Shown: in pieces, positions 10,389 to 21,423 of the stretch
Layout of the letters: the number at the start of each line of letters is the position of its first letter
Numbering within the stretch: position 1 is the stretch's first letter
DNA from: Chaenocephalus aceratus
Taxonomy: Eukaryota; Chordata; Actinopteri; Perciformes; Channichthyidae
Assembly (NCBI GenBank): GCA_023974075.1
Contig: CM043793.1
Location: 5,862,896-5,926,895, forward strand
DNA length: 64,000 nt
Reading direction: 5' to 3'
Notes under the pieces: generated by a model
What the model was told of the DNA's origin: nothing
Databases searched by the model: none
The model's input: only the letters and a program-made list of their open reading frames with translations
Translations under genes and position numbers: made by a program

Positions 10389-12458
10389 TTTGGGGACAAT
10401 GGGGACATTGAACCAGAGTGGTCGGTGTTCAAAGCCTCTATTGCCGAAGCCGCGGCGGGGAGCTGTGGTCTCAAGATCCTAGGTGCCTCAAGGGGCGGTA
10501 ACCCTCGAACCTCCTGGTGGACACCGGTGGTCAGGGAAGCCGTCCGACTGAAGAAGGAGGCCTTCAGGGATTTGTTATCCCGGGGGACTCCCGAGGCAGT
10601 TGCAAGGTACCGACAGGCCCGAAGGGCAGCAGCCTCATCCGTGGCCGAGGCAAAGCAGCGGGTGTGGGAGAAGTTCGGAGAAGACATGGAGAAGGACTTT
10701 CGGGCGGCACCAAAGTTGTTCTGGAAAACTGTCCGACACCTCAGGAGGGGGAAGCAGGGAACCATCCAAGCTGTGTACAGTAAGGATGGGACGTTGTTGA
10801 CCTCAACTGATGGAGTGTTGGGGCGTTGGAAGGAACACTTTGAGGAACTCCTGAACCCGACAACTCCGCCCTCTATGTTAGAGGCAGAGCTGGAGTATGA
10901 CGGGGGATCAACGCCAATCTCCCGGGGGGAGGTCACTGGGGTCGTCAAACAACTCCACAGTGGCAAAGCCCCGGGGGTGGATGAGATCCGCCCGGAAATG
11001 CTGAAGGCTCTGGGTGTTGAGGGACTGTCATGGTTGACACGTCTCATCAACGTTGCGTGGAAGTCGGAAACAGTACCGAAGGAGTGGCAGACCGGGGTGG
11101 TGGTCCCCCTTTTCAAAAAGGGGGATCAGAGGGTGTGTGCCAATTACAGAGGCATCACACTACTCAGCCTCCCCGGGAAAGTTTACTCTAAGGTACTCGA
11201 AAGGAGGGTCAGGCCGATTGTCGAACCTCAGATTGAGGAGGAACAATGCGGATTCCGTCCTGGTCGTGGAACGACGGATCAGCTTTTTACTCTCGCAAGG
11301 ATCCTGGAGGGGGCCTGGGAGTACGCTTATCCGGTCTACATGTGTTTTGTAGACTTGGAGAAGGCGTATAACCGGGTTCCCAGGGAGTTACTGTGGGAGG
11401 TGCTGCGGGAGTATGGGGTGAGGGGGTCTCTACTCAGGGCCATCCAATCTCTGTACTCCCAAAGCGAGAGCTGTGTCCGGGTCCTCGGCAGTAAGTCGGA
11501 CCCATTTCCGGTGAGGGTTGGCCTCCGCCAGGGCTGCGCTTTGTCACCAATCCTGTTTGTAATATACATGGATCGGATTTCGAGGCGTAGTCGTGGGGGG
11601 GGGGGGTCTGCAGTTCGGTGGACTAAGGATTGCACCACTGCTTTTTGCAGATGATGTGGTTCTGATGGCTTCATCGGTCTGCGACCTTCAGCACTCACTG
11701 GATCGGTTCGCAATCGAGTGTGAAGCGGCTGGGATGAGGATCAGCACCTCCAAATCTGAGGCCATGGTTCTCAGCAGGAAACCGATGGACTGTCCACTCC
11801 AAGTAGGGAATGAGTCCTTACCCCAAGTGAAGGAGTTCAAGTATCTCGGGGTCTTGTTCTCGAGTGAGGGATCAATGGAGCGTGAGATGGGCCAGAGAAT
11901 CGGAGCAGCGGGAGCGGTATTGCAGTCGCTTTACCGCACCGTTGTGACGAAAAGGGAGCTGAGCCGGAAGGCAAAGCTCTCTGTCTACCGGGCCATTTTC
12001 GTTCCTACCCTCACCTATGGTCATGAAGGATGGGTCATGACCGAAAGAACGAGATCGCGGATACAAGCGGCCGAGATGGGTTTCCTCCGCCGGGTGGCTG
12101 GTGTCTCCCTTAGAGATAAGGTGAGAAGTTCGGTCATCAGGGAGGGACTCGGAGTTGAGCCGCTCCTCCTTCGCGTCGAAAGAAGCCAGTTGAGGTGGTT
12201 CGGGCACCTAGTTAGGATGCCACCTGGGCGCCTCCCTAGGGAGGTGTTCCAGGCACGTCCAGCTGGGAAGAGACCAAGGGGTAGACCTAGGACCAGGTGG
12301 AGGGATTATATATCTTCGCTGGCCTGGGAGCGCCTTGGGATCCCCCAGTCAGAGCTGGTTGATGTCGCCAGGGAAAAGAAAGTTTGGGGCTCTCTGCTGG
12401 AACTGCTACCCCCGCGACCCGACCACGGATAAGCGGGAGAAGATGGATGGATGGATGG
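10389..12458 (+). mobile_element. 5'-truncated RTE-type LINE (Rex3-like tail) with 12-bp target duplication
   Basis: Both sides carry aaacgcacgaca, at 10377-10388 and 12459-12470. The 3' end is gataagcgggagaagatgga followed by ATGG repeats, as in Rex3/RTE-like fish elements. The 5' end starts inside ORF2 downstream of the endonuclease, typical of target-primed insertion. A near-identical copy lies at 21424-22976 on the other strand. The RTE clade name rests on tail and protein style and is less certain than the LINE call itself. Confidence 0.85.
10425..12432 (+). pseudogene. RTE-type LINE ORF2: reverse transcriptase and C-terminal region
   Basis: The first frame (10425-11654) has HSGKAPGVDEIRPEMLKAL, FKKGDQRVCANYRGITLLS, CGFRPGRGTTDQLFTLARIL, the FVDLEKAYNRVPRELLWEVL palm motif (normally YDRV) and GLRQGCALSPILF. 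The second frame (11593-12432) has APLLFADDVVLMASS with the catalytic FADD, then KEFKYLGVLFSSEGSMEREM and a C-terminal RWFGHLVRMPPGRLPREVF and RPRGRPRTRWRDYI tract. The two frames meet at a run of 12 G at 11595-11606, where one base is off frame. The upstream endonuclease is absent. It ends at the stop just before the ATGG tail. Confidence 0.85.
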
Positions 12459-12470
12459 AAACGCACGACA

Positions 12471-14280
12471 ATCGTTCTTCTCTGACATCATTACCAAAAA
12501 CAAAAACAACGCACGTGCCTTGTTTGCTACCGTCGACAGACTAACTAACCCCCAGTGTCAGTAGCCTCTGAATTTCTATCCACCAGGGCGTGCAATGATT
12601 TTGCCTCCTTTTTCACTGACAAAATTCAGAAAATCAGACAAGCAGTCAGTGCCTCTGCATCAGGAACAGCAAATGTGTTGTCTCTGTGTCCACTTAACAT
12701 CAATTCAAACATCATGACACAATTCCATCAGATTAATGATAAAAACTTAGAGGACATTATACAACTTCTGAAATCCTCCTCCTGCTGCCTTGATATTATT
12801 CCAACAGGATTTTTCAAAGATGTTTTGCCTTGCATGGCCTCAGATCTACTTCATATAGTAAACAAATCTCTTCACTCAGGTATTTTTCCACAGGCCCTGA
12901 AAACTGCAGTCATTAAACCACTCTTAAAAAAGAATAATCTAGATGCTTCAGTAATGAACAATTACAGGCCCATGTCAAATCTCCCATTTCTAAGTAAAAT
13001 CATTGAAAAAGTTGTTTTTCAACAGTTGAGTAATTTTTGCATTTAAATAACTGTTTGGATGTGTTCCAGTCAGGCTTTCGTCCAAACCACAGCACTGAGA
13101 CTGCTCTTGTAAAGGTCTTTAATGACATACACTTAAACACAGACAGTGGCAGAACTTCAGTGTTAGTATTATTAGATCTCAGTGCTGCGTTTGACACTGT
13201 TGACCACAGCATATTACTAGACCGACTGGAAAACTGGGTCGGACTTTCGGAAAACAGTTCTAAATTGGTTTGAATCCTACCTAAAGGACAGAAACAACAT
13301 TGTTTCTATAGGTGAATACACATCTGAGTTGACAAATATGACATGTGGGGTTCCTCAAGGCTCCATCTTGGGGCCTCTTCTCTTTAACATCTACATGCTA
13401 CCACTGGCTCAGATAATGAAAAACAACAAAATAAGTTACCATAGCTTTGCAGATGACACACACATTTACGTAACAATTTCACCAGGAGACTATGCTCCAA
13501 TTCAAACACTGAGTAAGTGCATTGAACAAATCAATGACTGGATGTGTCAGAACTTTTCTCCAATTAAACAAAGATAAAACTGAGGTAATGGTTTTTGGAG
13601 CCAAGTCAGAACGTATAAAAGTTAGCGCTGAGCTTCAGTCTGCAATGTTCAAAACAACAGATGAAGCCAGAAATCTAGGTGTAGTCATGGACTCTGACCT
13701 GAGTTTCAACAGTTACATTAAAACGGTTACTAAATCAGCCTACTATCACCTAAAGAATATATCTAGGATTAAAAGACTAATGTCACAGCAGGATTTGGAA
13801 AAACTTGTCCATGCTTTTATCTTCAGTAGACTGGACTACTGTAATAGTGTCTTCACAGGTCTCACTAGAAAATCTATTAGAAAGCTGCAGCTGATTCAGA
13901 ACGCTGCTGCTCGAGTCCTCACTAACACTAAGAAAGTGGATCACATCACTCCTGTTCTGAAGTCTTTACACTGGCTTCCTGTGTGTCAAAGAATAGATTT
14001 CAAAATACTGCTGCTGGTTTATAAAGCACTGAATGGTTTAGGCCCAAAATACATTTCTGACCTCCTGCTAAATTATGAACCATCCAGATCTCTCAGGTCT
14101 TGAGGGACTGGTCAGCTTTCTGTCCCCAGAGTCAGAAGTAAACATGGTAAAGCAGCGTTCAGTTATTATGCTCCAAATATCTGGAACAAACTCCCAGAAA
14201 CCTGCAGGTCCGCTGCAACTCTGAATACTTTTAAATCCAGGCTGAAGACTTTTCTTTTTGTCGCTGCTTTTAATTGAACT
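12471..14280 (+). pseudogene. L2 reverse transcriptase and C-terminal region
   Basis: Frames in order: 12555-13046 (ACNDFASFFTDKIQKIRQAV, then LKTAVIKPLLKKNNLD and NYRPMSNLPFLSKIIEKVVF), 13037-13273 (QSGFRPNHSTETALVKV and [20 protein letters not shown]), 13329-13577 ([17 protein letters not shown] and the catalytic SFADDTHIY), and 13522-14103 ([75 protein letters not shown]). These are classic L2/CR1 motifs. Frameshifts occur near 13046, 13240-13270 and 13560, with a stop near 14101. It normally copies L2 RNA at the target site; this copy is dead. Confidence 0.85.
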
Positions 14281-14402
14281 ATTCATATCTTAGACTATAC
14301 TGTAACTTTTATCCTTGTACTTTTTCTTTTAATGTTTAATTGAACTATTCATATCTTAGACTGCACTGTAACTTTTATCCATGTATTTTTTCTTTTAATG
14401 TT
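14273..14402 (+). repeat. Tandem 65-bp duplication in L2 3' UTR
   Basis: A 65-bp unit beginning ttgaactattcatatcttag occurs twice in a row (14273-14337 and 14338-14402) with few differences. The same doubled unit is present at about 32075-32205 after the gap. It is followed by the CCTTG terminal repeats at 14519-14536. Confidence 0.85.
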
Positions 14403-14733
14403 TATTTTATTAGCTTTTCTTTTTAATGACTGATTTTAAATGCCATTTTCTTAATGTCTTTCATTTTTTGTAAAGCACTTTGAATTGCCTTGTGTTGAAA
14501 AGTGCTATATAAATAAACTTGCCTTGCCTTGCCTTAAATATACATGACCTCTTAAATTAAAATAAAGTGAACATTAACACCAATATTATCATTTATAAAA
14601 TGCTATAACAAAAACAATAACATAAGCAGCAGATTTTTTAATTAAATAAGCGGGTATTAAAGTGTAAACGGACAACAAACGAAACCATAGCCTTGCCGTT
14701 TAACAGTTATTACAAGCCCTGGCTCAGCCTTAC

Positions 14734-14848
14734 TCACCAAGAGCCCAGTGCCTAGCCTTCTTACAGGCAAAGTCACTGATCAAGTCCTTGAAGTCCAGCT
14801 TTCTAGCCAACTGGCTTTCAATGGACAGCATGGCAAGACTGCAAAGCC
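14734..14848 (-). pseudogene. C-terminal remnant of a hAT (ZMYM1-like) transposase
   Basis: The - strand reads LAMLSIESQLARKLDFKDLI and then SDFACKKARHWALGE. The pattern (L)xLSIExxLAxxLDFxxLIxDFAxxKAR is the usual C-terminus of hAT transposases of the ZMYM1-like group in fish. Only about 35 residues remain. It ends next to the left terminus of the PIF/Harbinger-like element. A second copy is at 32541-32655. Confidence 0.55.
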
Positions 14849-15093
14849 TTATGCTGCGTTCACACCGGACGCGATGCTATGTTTGGGGGCGGCGCGATTA
14901 CATGTAAAGTCAATTCAGAGACGCGGACAGACGCGAATTTGCTCCGACGGCGAGCATGAAGCGGTGGACGCGGCGCGAATTACGTGATTGAGGCGATTGA
15001 ACGGTGCCGCGTCAAACGCGAGAGTTCAATTTTTTCAACTCGAGCGTCAAATTCACGTGAGGCGTTCTCGCGTTAGCCAATCTGCGGAACAAG

Positions 15094-16460
15094 TGTCACA
15101 AAGTGAATAAAGTCAGTATGCTAGACAGTGGGACGGATGGTTAAACCTTTTATATAATTGTTGCATGTTACATATAGTGTTGTGATTTTAATGTTGTGCG
15201 CTATTTAGCGATGAACTATTTTTTATTTGCATGCTTGTTTAACCTTCTCAACGAACTGTCACAACAAAGACACAGACACTGCTGATTGACACACCGGCAC
15301 CCAGTGAAAATCAGCGATCTCATTCGCCAGTTGCCAAATCCACTCCCCCATAAATACGCCGACTACCTGCTAGACGGCAGCTATTCTTCTCTTGACAGTT
15401 GCTGCCTCACCTCGCCGCAGATCGGACCGGATCCCTCCTGCTGCTCCTCACCTCGCAGCAAATCGGACCGGATCGGATCCCTCCTGTTCCTCCTCACCTC
15501 GCCGCAAATCGGATCGGATCCCTCCTGCTACTCCTTACCTCGCAGCAAATCGGACCGGATCGGATCCCTCCTGCTACTCCTCACCTCGAAGCAAATCGGA
15601 CCGGATCGGATCCCTCCTGCTCCTGCTCACCTCGCAGCAAATCGGACCGGATCGGATCCCTCCTGCTGCTCCTCACCTCGCAGCAAATCGGACCGGATCG
15701 GATCCCTCCTGCTCCTCCTCACCTCGCAGCAAATCGGACTGGATCGGATCCCTCCTGCTCCTCCTTACCTCGCCGCAGATCGGACCGGATCGGATCCCTC
15801 CTGCTCCTCCTTACCTCGCCGCAGATCGGACCGGATCGGATCCCTCCTGCTCCTCCTCACCTCGCAGCAAATCGGACCGGATCGGATCCCTCCTGCTCCT
15901 CTTTACCTCGCCGCAGATCGGACCGGACCCTCCTCGAACCATCGGATTCAACGCTGAAACAAACTCCAGATAAAGGGAAGTGGCTATTTCTCCTGCTTTT
16001 GGGCGTCTAGTTTTACGTCACGAAAGTTACATTGTTGTCCCCTCCCCTGAGTCTCCTTTTGTTGTTTACCGAGGGCTCCGCGACCAGAGGCTGATGGACA
16101 GAGTGCGGCGGGCCGGCAACGTGGAAATCCTGGCACTGAATTTCCTGGAAGGGACTTGAACCTTGCACTTCTGCCTGGCAAAAACCCGGAGTTGAGTTCG
16201 CTTCCAAGCGGACAGGACTTTCAGGATTTTATCAACCCCTGCTATAACTGTAATTCTTAAGTAACTGGTTTATATTTATTGAACATTATTTTAACCTTAC
16301 GTTATTTTAAGTATTTATCAAAGGAGTGTTTTTAAAGTAACTTTGTATAAATAAACCATTTTACACCTATTGTGCGGTCCTTCTCACTGTATTGGTGTGG
16401 CCGGGAATCCGAATCTTTTAATATAAATTTGATGTTAACAGGCCTCACTAGGCTGTTACA
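15094..16460 (+). repeat. 5' LTR of Gypsy copy A
   Basis: It begins TGTCACAAAGTG and ends CTGTTACA. A gtataaataaacc tract at about 16344-16356 could serve as TATA box and/or AATAAA poly(A) signal. If so, the long upstream part, including a 45-bp minisatellite, is U3. Another tatataa lies at 15151-15157. It is 1367 bp, close to the 1406 bp of the 3' LTR, and the difference lies largely in the minisatellite. Confidence 0.9.
15405..15936 (+). repeat. 45-bp minisatellite inside the Gypsy LTR (A, 5')
   Basis: About 12 units share a core of the type cggaccggatcggatccctc followed by ctgctcctcctcacctcgca. Some units lack the second gatcgg half. Each full unit holds a GGATCC site. Because 45 is a multiple of three and the sequence lacks stops, long open frames appear in all three forward frames. 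They are not genes. Confidence 0.92.
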
Positions 16461-16482
16461 TTAGTGGCGTTGTCGGCAGGAT
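16461..16482 (+). other. Candidate primer-binding site, Gypsy copy A
   Basis: The bases right after the 5' LTR (ttagtggcgttgtcggcagg) sit where a tRNA primer-binding site is expected and have a TGGCG-type start. I could not assign the tRNA. The same sequence follows the copy B LTR at 34268. Confidence 0.4.
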
Positions 16483-16508
16483 TACTTTTCCACACCATAC
16501 AGTGCAGA

Positions 16509-17485
16509 ATGGCAGATGAAGAATATGAAGCTGCAAGGCCCAGTGGGTCATCAGAAAATGGGGGCAGGCTAGAAAATAGTCAGCCTGTGGTAAATGCAAT
16601 GATGTTGCCTTGGTTTATGGGTGTCCCATGGATCCCAAAGTTCAAAGTTCATTTTTCTGAATGGCATGGGCAGGTTCAGGCAATGCTGAGGGCACAAGGG
16701 TTAAATGAGGAACAGAAAATTGATTTTATTTTTGGGGCACTTGAGGGTGACGCAAAAAGGGAGATGCGGCTGCTTGACCCCAACAAACTCTCAAGTAGCG
16801 TAGCCATACTGCAGGAGTTAAAGAGACTGTATGGACGTGTAACCCCAGTAGCCCAGCTTTGGGCACAGTTTTTCAAATGTTACCAACAGGAAGAGGAAAC
16901 TGCTGCTTCTTTCCTCCTTCGGCTCCGTGAACTATTCCACAAATGGGAAGAAGTTGAACCAGCTGGCTCAGCCCAGGATGAGAGGACTATCCGAGACCAG
17001 CTTGTCCTTGGTTTGAAGCTCGACAACAGGAACTTCAACGGCAGGTGCGTAGAAATCCTACAATGTCCTTCTGTGAGGTGTCTGGTGAAGTTAAAGCATT
17101 AGAAACTGAACTAAGGATGGAGTCTGCCTGTGCATCACGTGTTTCAGTGCCACAGCCACGACCGGCCGTGGCACCACCTAGCCTGGAAGAATGGAGAGAA
17201 ACAGTAAGAACTGAACTCAGGAAAGAAATGAAAGACCAACTGTCCATTATTACAGAAACTCTTACAGAAGAGATCAGACGCCAACTCTCACCACAAAATG
17301 CCCCAGTTGGGCACAGAGACTCTACCCCACCCCCTAACAGACGCTCTCAGAGAGGCCATAACGCATCCTCCCCCAGGCAACAAAGGTTCGAGTGGGACCA
17401 ACGTGGCCAACCTATTTGTAGAGGCTGTGGGCAGGCTGGCCATATTCAGAGAAACTGCCAGCATGTAAGGGGGCCGTTAAACTAA
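16509..17485 (+). pseudogene. Gypsy gag, copy A, one frameshift
   Basis: The ATG at 16509 opens MADEEYEAARPSGSSENGGR. A capsid-like part has IPKFKVHFSEWHGQVQAML, DFIFGALEGDAKREMRLL and FLLRLRELFHKWEEVEPAG. The frame is lost near 17040 and resumes as RRNPTMSFCEVSGEVKALE and a coiled segment. It ends with the zinc knuckle CRGCGQAGHIQRNC (CX2CX4HX4C) near 17417-17458. Gag would package the element RNA. I prefer the ATG to the upstream in-frame GTG at 16464, which lies in the primer-binding region. Copy B carries the same frameshift, so the break predates the duplication. Confidence 0.82.
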
Positions 17486-17508
17486 CAGCCTCAGCCACTG
17501 AGAGCCAT

Positions 17509-18656
17509 GTGGTTGGGGAGGGGAATCAGGGAAACCAAGCAGACAGGCCCTCTATTGTTGGGGAGTGCCCAGGGGTTGACATACTAGTAGCAGGAGTACA
17601 ATTGCCCTGCTTGCTTGATACAGGCTCACAAGTTACGCTGTTTAGTGAAACTTTCTTTCAAAAATGGTTGAGTGGAGAACAGAAAAGAAACCCACAAGAT
17701 CTGCACTGGCTAACGCTCAAGGCAGCCAATGGACTAAAGATCCCCTACACCGGGTACGCCATCCTGGAGGAGTCACTGTGCCAGGAAAAGGAGTCATCAA
17801 AGATGAGTGTCTGAAGGCGGAAAGAGGTATACTAGGGATGAATGTGATTTCACCCTGCTGGAAAGAACTGTTTCAGGGTGTCCACCCCGGGCTGACTGCA
17901 TTCGGAGCCACCATGTCCCAACAAGCCAAAGGAGAGTGGGAACGTGCCTTTGCTGTCTGCCAAAAGGTGTCACAAATCGATTCCTCGGATGGACCGGTGG
18001 GAGTGGCCAGGTTGACCCGCCAGGAATCAGTGGTTGTGCCTCCAAACAGCGAGATGGTGCTCTGGACACAGCTGTATGCGGCGGAGACCAAGTCAGATGT
18101 TTGTGCCCTGGTGGAAGGACCAGAAAGAGATGACGAGAGGCAGGTAGCCCGCACCGTCGCCTGGGTGGTGAAAGGACGGCTCCCCATAAGGGTATGTAAC
18201 CCAAATCCTTACCCAGTCACAATACCCCAACGGCGCCCGCTTGCTAATGTCTTCCAGGTTGAACCAAGCCAGATTCGGGGAGAAAAGGACCTTGTACTGA
18301 AAGCCTCAGACCCAGGTGTAGTAGAGGTGGATGTCCAGGTGAACCGGGTCACCGTTGAAGGCCAGCATCCAGTCAACCTGCTAAAAGGGGAGGGATTGTT
18401 GACCGAACAACAGCAGAAAATGGACTCCCTGTTGCAGCGATGGCGGGATGTCTTTGCAGCAGGGGATGAGGATTTTGGTCAAACTGATGCAGTCCTCCAC
18501 TCCATCCCCACAGGCTCTGCACCACCTAGCCGGGAGCGCTACAGGCCAATCCCACCAACCCTCTACCCTGAGTTGAGGAGCCTCATCCAAAACATGTTGG
18601 ACACAGATATTATTAAGGAAAGCTCCAGCCCTTGGGCGCACCCATCGTATTGGTAA
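17509..18656 (+). pseudogene. Gypsy protease and pol N-terminal region, copy A, frameshifted
   Basis: The frame 17509-17814 holds VDILVAGVQLPCLLDTGSQV with the catalytic DTG of retropepsins. Near 17760-17800 the sense frame moves to the 17664-18656 frame (KGVIKDECLKAERGILGMNV, then SVVVPPNSEMVLWTQLY and a linker ending in DTDIIKESSSPWA), which leads to RT. The shift and a small loss at the protease end are shared with copy B. A private single-base loss at about 18640 (gggcgcaccc here, gggcggcaccc in copy B) breaks the join to RT. Confidence 0.82.
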
Positions 18657-19465
18657 GGAAGAAAGATGGATCCTGGCGCTTCTGTGTCGATTACAGAAGG
18701 CTCAATTCTCTGACTCACAAAGATGCCTACCCCCTGCCAAGAATTGAAGAATCCCTCACAAGTCTCAAACAAGCTGCTTGGTACTCCACTCTGGACCTCG
18801 CCAGTGGATTTTGGCAGGTGGAAATGGACCCAAAAGATCGGGAGAAGACGGCATTCACCACCCCCATGGGCCTCTATGAGTTCCAGAGGATGCTCTTTGG
18901 CCTTTGTAATGCCCCAGCGACTTTCCAAAGACTAATGCAGTGCTGCCTGGGAAGACAGGTCCAGGAGTCTCTACTGATCTATTTGGATGACGTGGTAGTA
19001 TACTCCCCTGATTTTGACACCCACATTGAACACCTGGAGCAGGTTTTTGAAAAGCTGGCCGCCCACGGCCTGAAGTTGCAGCCCCATAAAAAGGTCACCT
19101 ACCTCGGACACGTCATCTCGAAGGACGGAGTATCCACAGACCTTGAAAAGACAGCCGCTGTAAGGAACTGGGCAACCCCTTCAACCATCAAGCAGGTACG
19201 GTCATTCCTTGGATTTGTAGGATATTACCGTAGATTTGTGAAGGGCTTCTCCAAAATCGCTGCACCCCTTAACGCTCTCCTAGTAGGTTCTGCTAGCATG
19301 CGACAAGGGAAGAATGTCGTGGATTGGACTGCAGACTGCCAGGTGGCATTCGATGCTCTGAAGACTGCGTTGGTGAGTGCCCCAGTTTTGGCCTTTGCCG
19401 ACTTCGCAAAGCCATTCCATCTCTACACTGATGCTAGCCTAGGAGGATTGGGGGCAGTGCTATAA
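18632..19465 (+). pseudogene. Gypsy reverse transcriptase, copy A
   Basis: It reads APIVLVRKKDGSWRFCVDYR, then STLDLASGFWQVEMDPKDRE, AFTTPMGLYEFQRM, CNAPATFQRLMQ and the catalytic YLDDVVVYSPDF. The thumb/connection follows with VTYLGHVISKDG and RSFLGFVGYYRRFVKGFSKI. Relative to copy B it lacks 18 bp near 19089 (the codons for CHLFRK) and carries 11 extra bases near 19290. The TAA at 19463-19465 just after GGLGAVL is shared with copy B. The domain copies element RNA into DNA. Confidence 0.88.
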
Positions 19466-20280
19466 CAAATACAGGATGGCAGGGAGAGGGTTATTGCTTA
19501 TGCCAGCAGAAGCTTACACCCCACTGAAAGGAATGACAAAAATTACAGTTCATTCAAACTGGAGTTTTTGGACCTCAAGTGGGCTGTCACTGAGAAATTC
19601 TATTTGTGGGGCAACAAATTCCTGGCTTTTACAGACAATAACCCACTTGTCCACCTGAACACAGCACACTTAGGTGCCACTGAACAGCGGTGGGCAGCCC
19701 AGCGGGCAAACTTTGACCTTGACTTGAAATATCGCCCTGGCTCTGCAAACCAGAATGCTGATATTTTGTCCAGGTTGCCACAAGACGCAGAACCCACCCA
19801 GCAGACCCAAGCAGAGACAGCAGTGGTGGAATTGGAGGACACCCCTGAAACTGAAGACCATTAGAAGCATTGTCAGGAAGGAGACCAAGCACTGGTCCAA
19901 GTGAAGGGGTGGGTGGCAAGAGGACACTTCCCACTACCTGAGGAAAGGAAAGCCAGTCAGCCTGCAGTAAAACGTCTCTTGCGAGAATGGAGCCGGTTAT
20001 ACATCCAGGAAGGTGTGTTGAAGCGGAGAACCCAAGAGCGTCATACTGGGCTGAACCTCTCCCAAATTGTGGTCACAAAGCCTCAGGACACATGGGCATA
20101 GCCAAGATTCGATGCCCTGCTGAGGAAGACTTTCTACTGGGTAGGGATGGGAACTGACCTACAGACATGGGCGTCCAATTGTGCGAGCTGCACCCAACAG
20201 AAAAAGGGCCCCAGGGGTAAGAGCACCTTTGGTTCCTATCCTAACATCATACCCTTTGGAAATTGTCTCAATCGACTACC
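19466..20280 (+). pseudogene. Gypsy RNase H and H2C2 zinc-binding region, copy A
   Basis: Downstream of the stop the frames give the RNase H end (KFLAFTDNNPLVHLNTAHLG, RWAAQRANFDLDLKYRPGSA, NQNADILSRLPQDAE). A private stop at 19861 follows (tag; tgg in copy B). The H2C2 linker comes next, with LLRKTFYWVGMGTDLQTW and ASNCASCTQQKKGP, then the start of integrase (LEIVSIDY). The DNA element enters right after the tyrosine that follows the first catalytic aspartate. Confidence 0.82.
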
Positions 20281-21423
20281 CAACCCAGTCTCATAAAAAA
20301 ACGTGTAATAACTACGTTGGTCCACAACGTAGGACGTAGTATTTCTACAAAAACGCCTCTGAAATTGTAAAATGCCTACGTTTTTTTTCACCATTCATTC
20401 CAATGGCTGGCGTCTGTCACGTGATCTTCACATTTCTCCCTGCAGAAAAAAAAAACATGGCCGACCTTCGTTTTATTCTCGGTGGAAAATGCCTATTTTA
20501 AGGTTAGTTTGGCGATTAAAATACCTTTTGATGTCATTTGATGTGAGAAATATGAGTTGTTATTTCAGATTATGTGTGCAGTGGATGTACATGATCTTTA
20601 GTTTGCCAGTTATTACGAAGATTACTTCAAGAAATTGTGTCTATACAGCGTCCCTAGCAAGGTGGTTGCTAGGGACGCTGCTATCGATATTATTTCTGTT
20701 ATGTTGTGTAAAATTGTGTTATCTTTATTGCTACCCCCCCTTCCCCGTCAATGTATAGTGTTGGTCCACAGTGCAAACGTATTAGTTTAACAAAATCCGC
20801 ATCTAAAATTGTGGCATAGTGTGGTGCCGAGAGATGGGAGTCGGAGGCGGGGTATCAAAGGTACAAGCTAGACTTTTATTTAGCATCTCAAAACACATGT
20901 AAACAGCTTCATGCCCGGGAAGCGAAGACCGGCGGAGACAGGAAGTCCGGCTCACTAAAATGTCCGTGCAGAACAATACCCTAACCCATAGATCCGTGGG
21001 TGAATAATGTCAATCACCACAATAGATACGTTATTTTCCCCTGTGCAATTCTCCATTTACTCAACAATAACACATAATTATCCTGGTGTTTATTTATTTG
21101 TTTGATTAATAAACACAAGTTGGAGTCCGTCAGGACCGAGGGTCGGAGCAGCTCATTTGCTTTACAGAATATTACACCCGGAAGTAAGTATTCTCTCCGC
21201 TTCGCTTGACAAACCCCGTGATCGTCCTCAAGCTCTGTGATTGGAGAGTGTGCAGAGCGTCGAACAGCACTTGAAATGGGATGGAACCACGGCAGACTGT
21301 CCAAAACTGGATTTGAACGGGTCCACCCCGTCCCCCCCTCCCCCACCCCGTCCCCAGAACTACACGTGCTGGCTATTGTGTGTTTCGCAACATGTTCTCT
21401 ATGGCACGTCTCTACTGGGAGTT

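Larger units (their letters stand above)
7610..14536 (+). mobile_element. L2-type LINE (Maui-like), interrupted by two later insertions
   Basis: The + strand carries an ORF1-like tract, an endonuclease, a reverse transcriptase and a 3' tail in LINE order. The 3' end reads AAGTGCTATATAAATAAACT and then repeated CCTTG, the usual L2 terminus in fish. A hAT MITE (8790-9893) and a 5'-truncated RTE LINE (10389-12458) sit inside it, each with a perfect target duplication. Removing each insertion with one duplication copy restores the L2 reading frame, so L2 came first. Several other frameshifts (near 8390, 8640, 13270 and 13570) make this copy inactive. A second piece of the same 3' end lies at 31733-32335. 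Confidence 0.85.

Noticed and set aside
15286..16010. Open frames of about 190-225 codons in the Gypsy LTRs (also 26175-26908, 33200-33856 and 42465-43157)
   Set aside because: All come from the 45-bp stop-free minisatellite inside the LTR, open in three frames at once.
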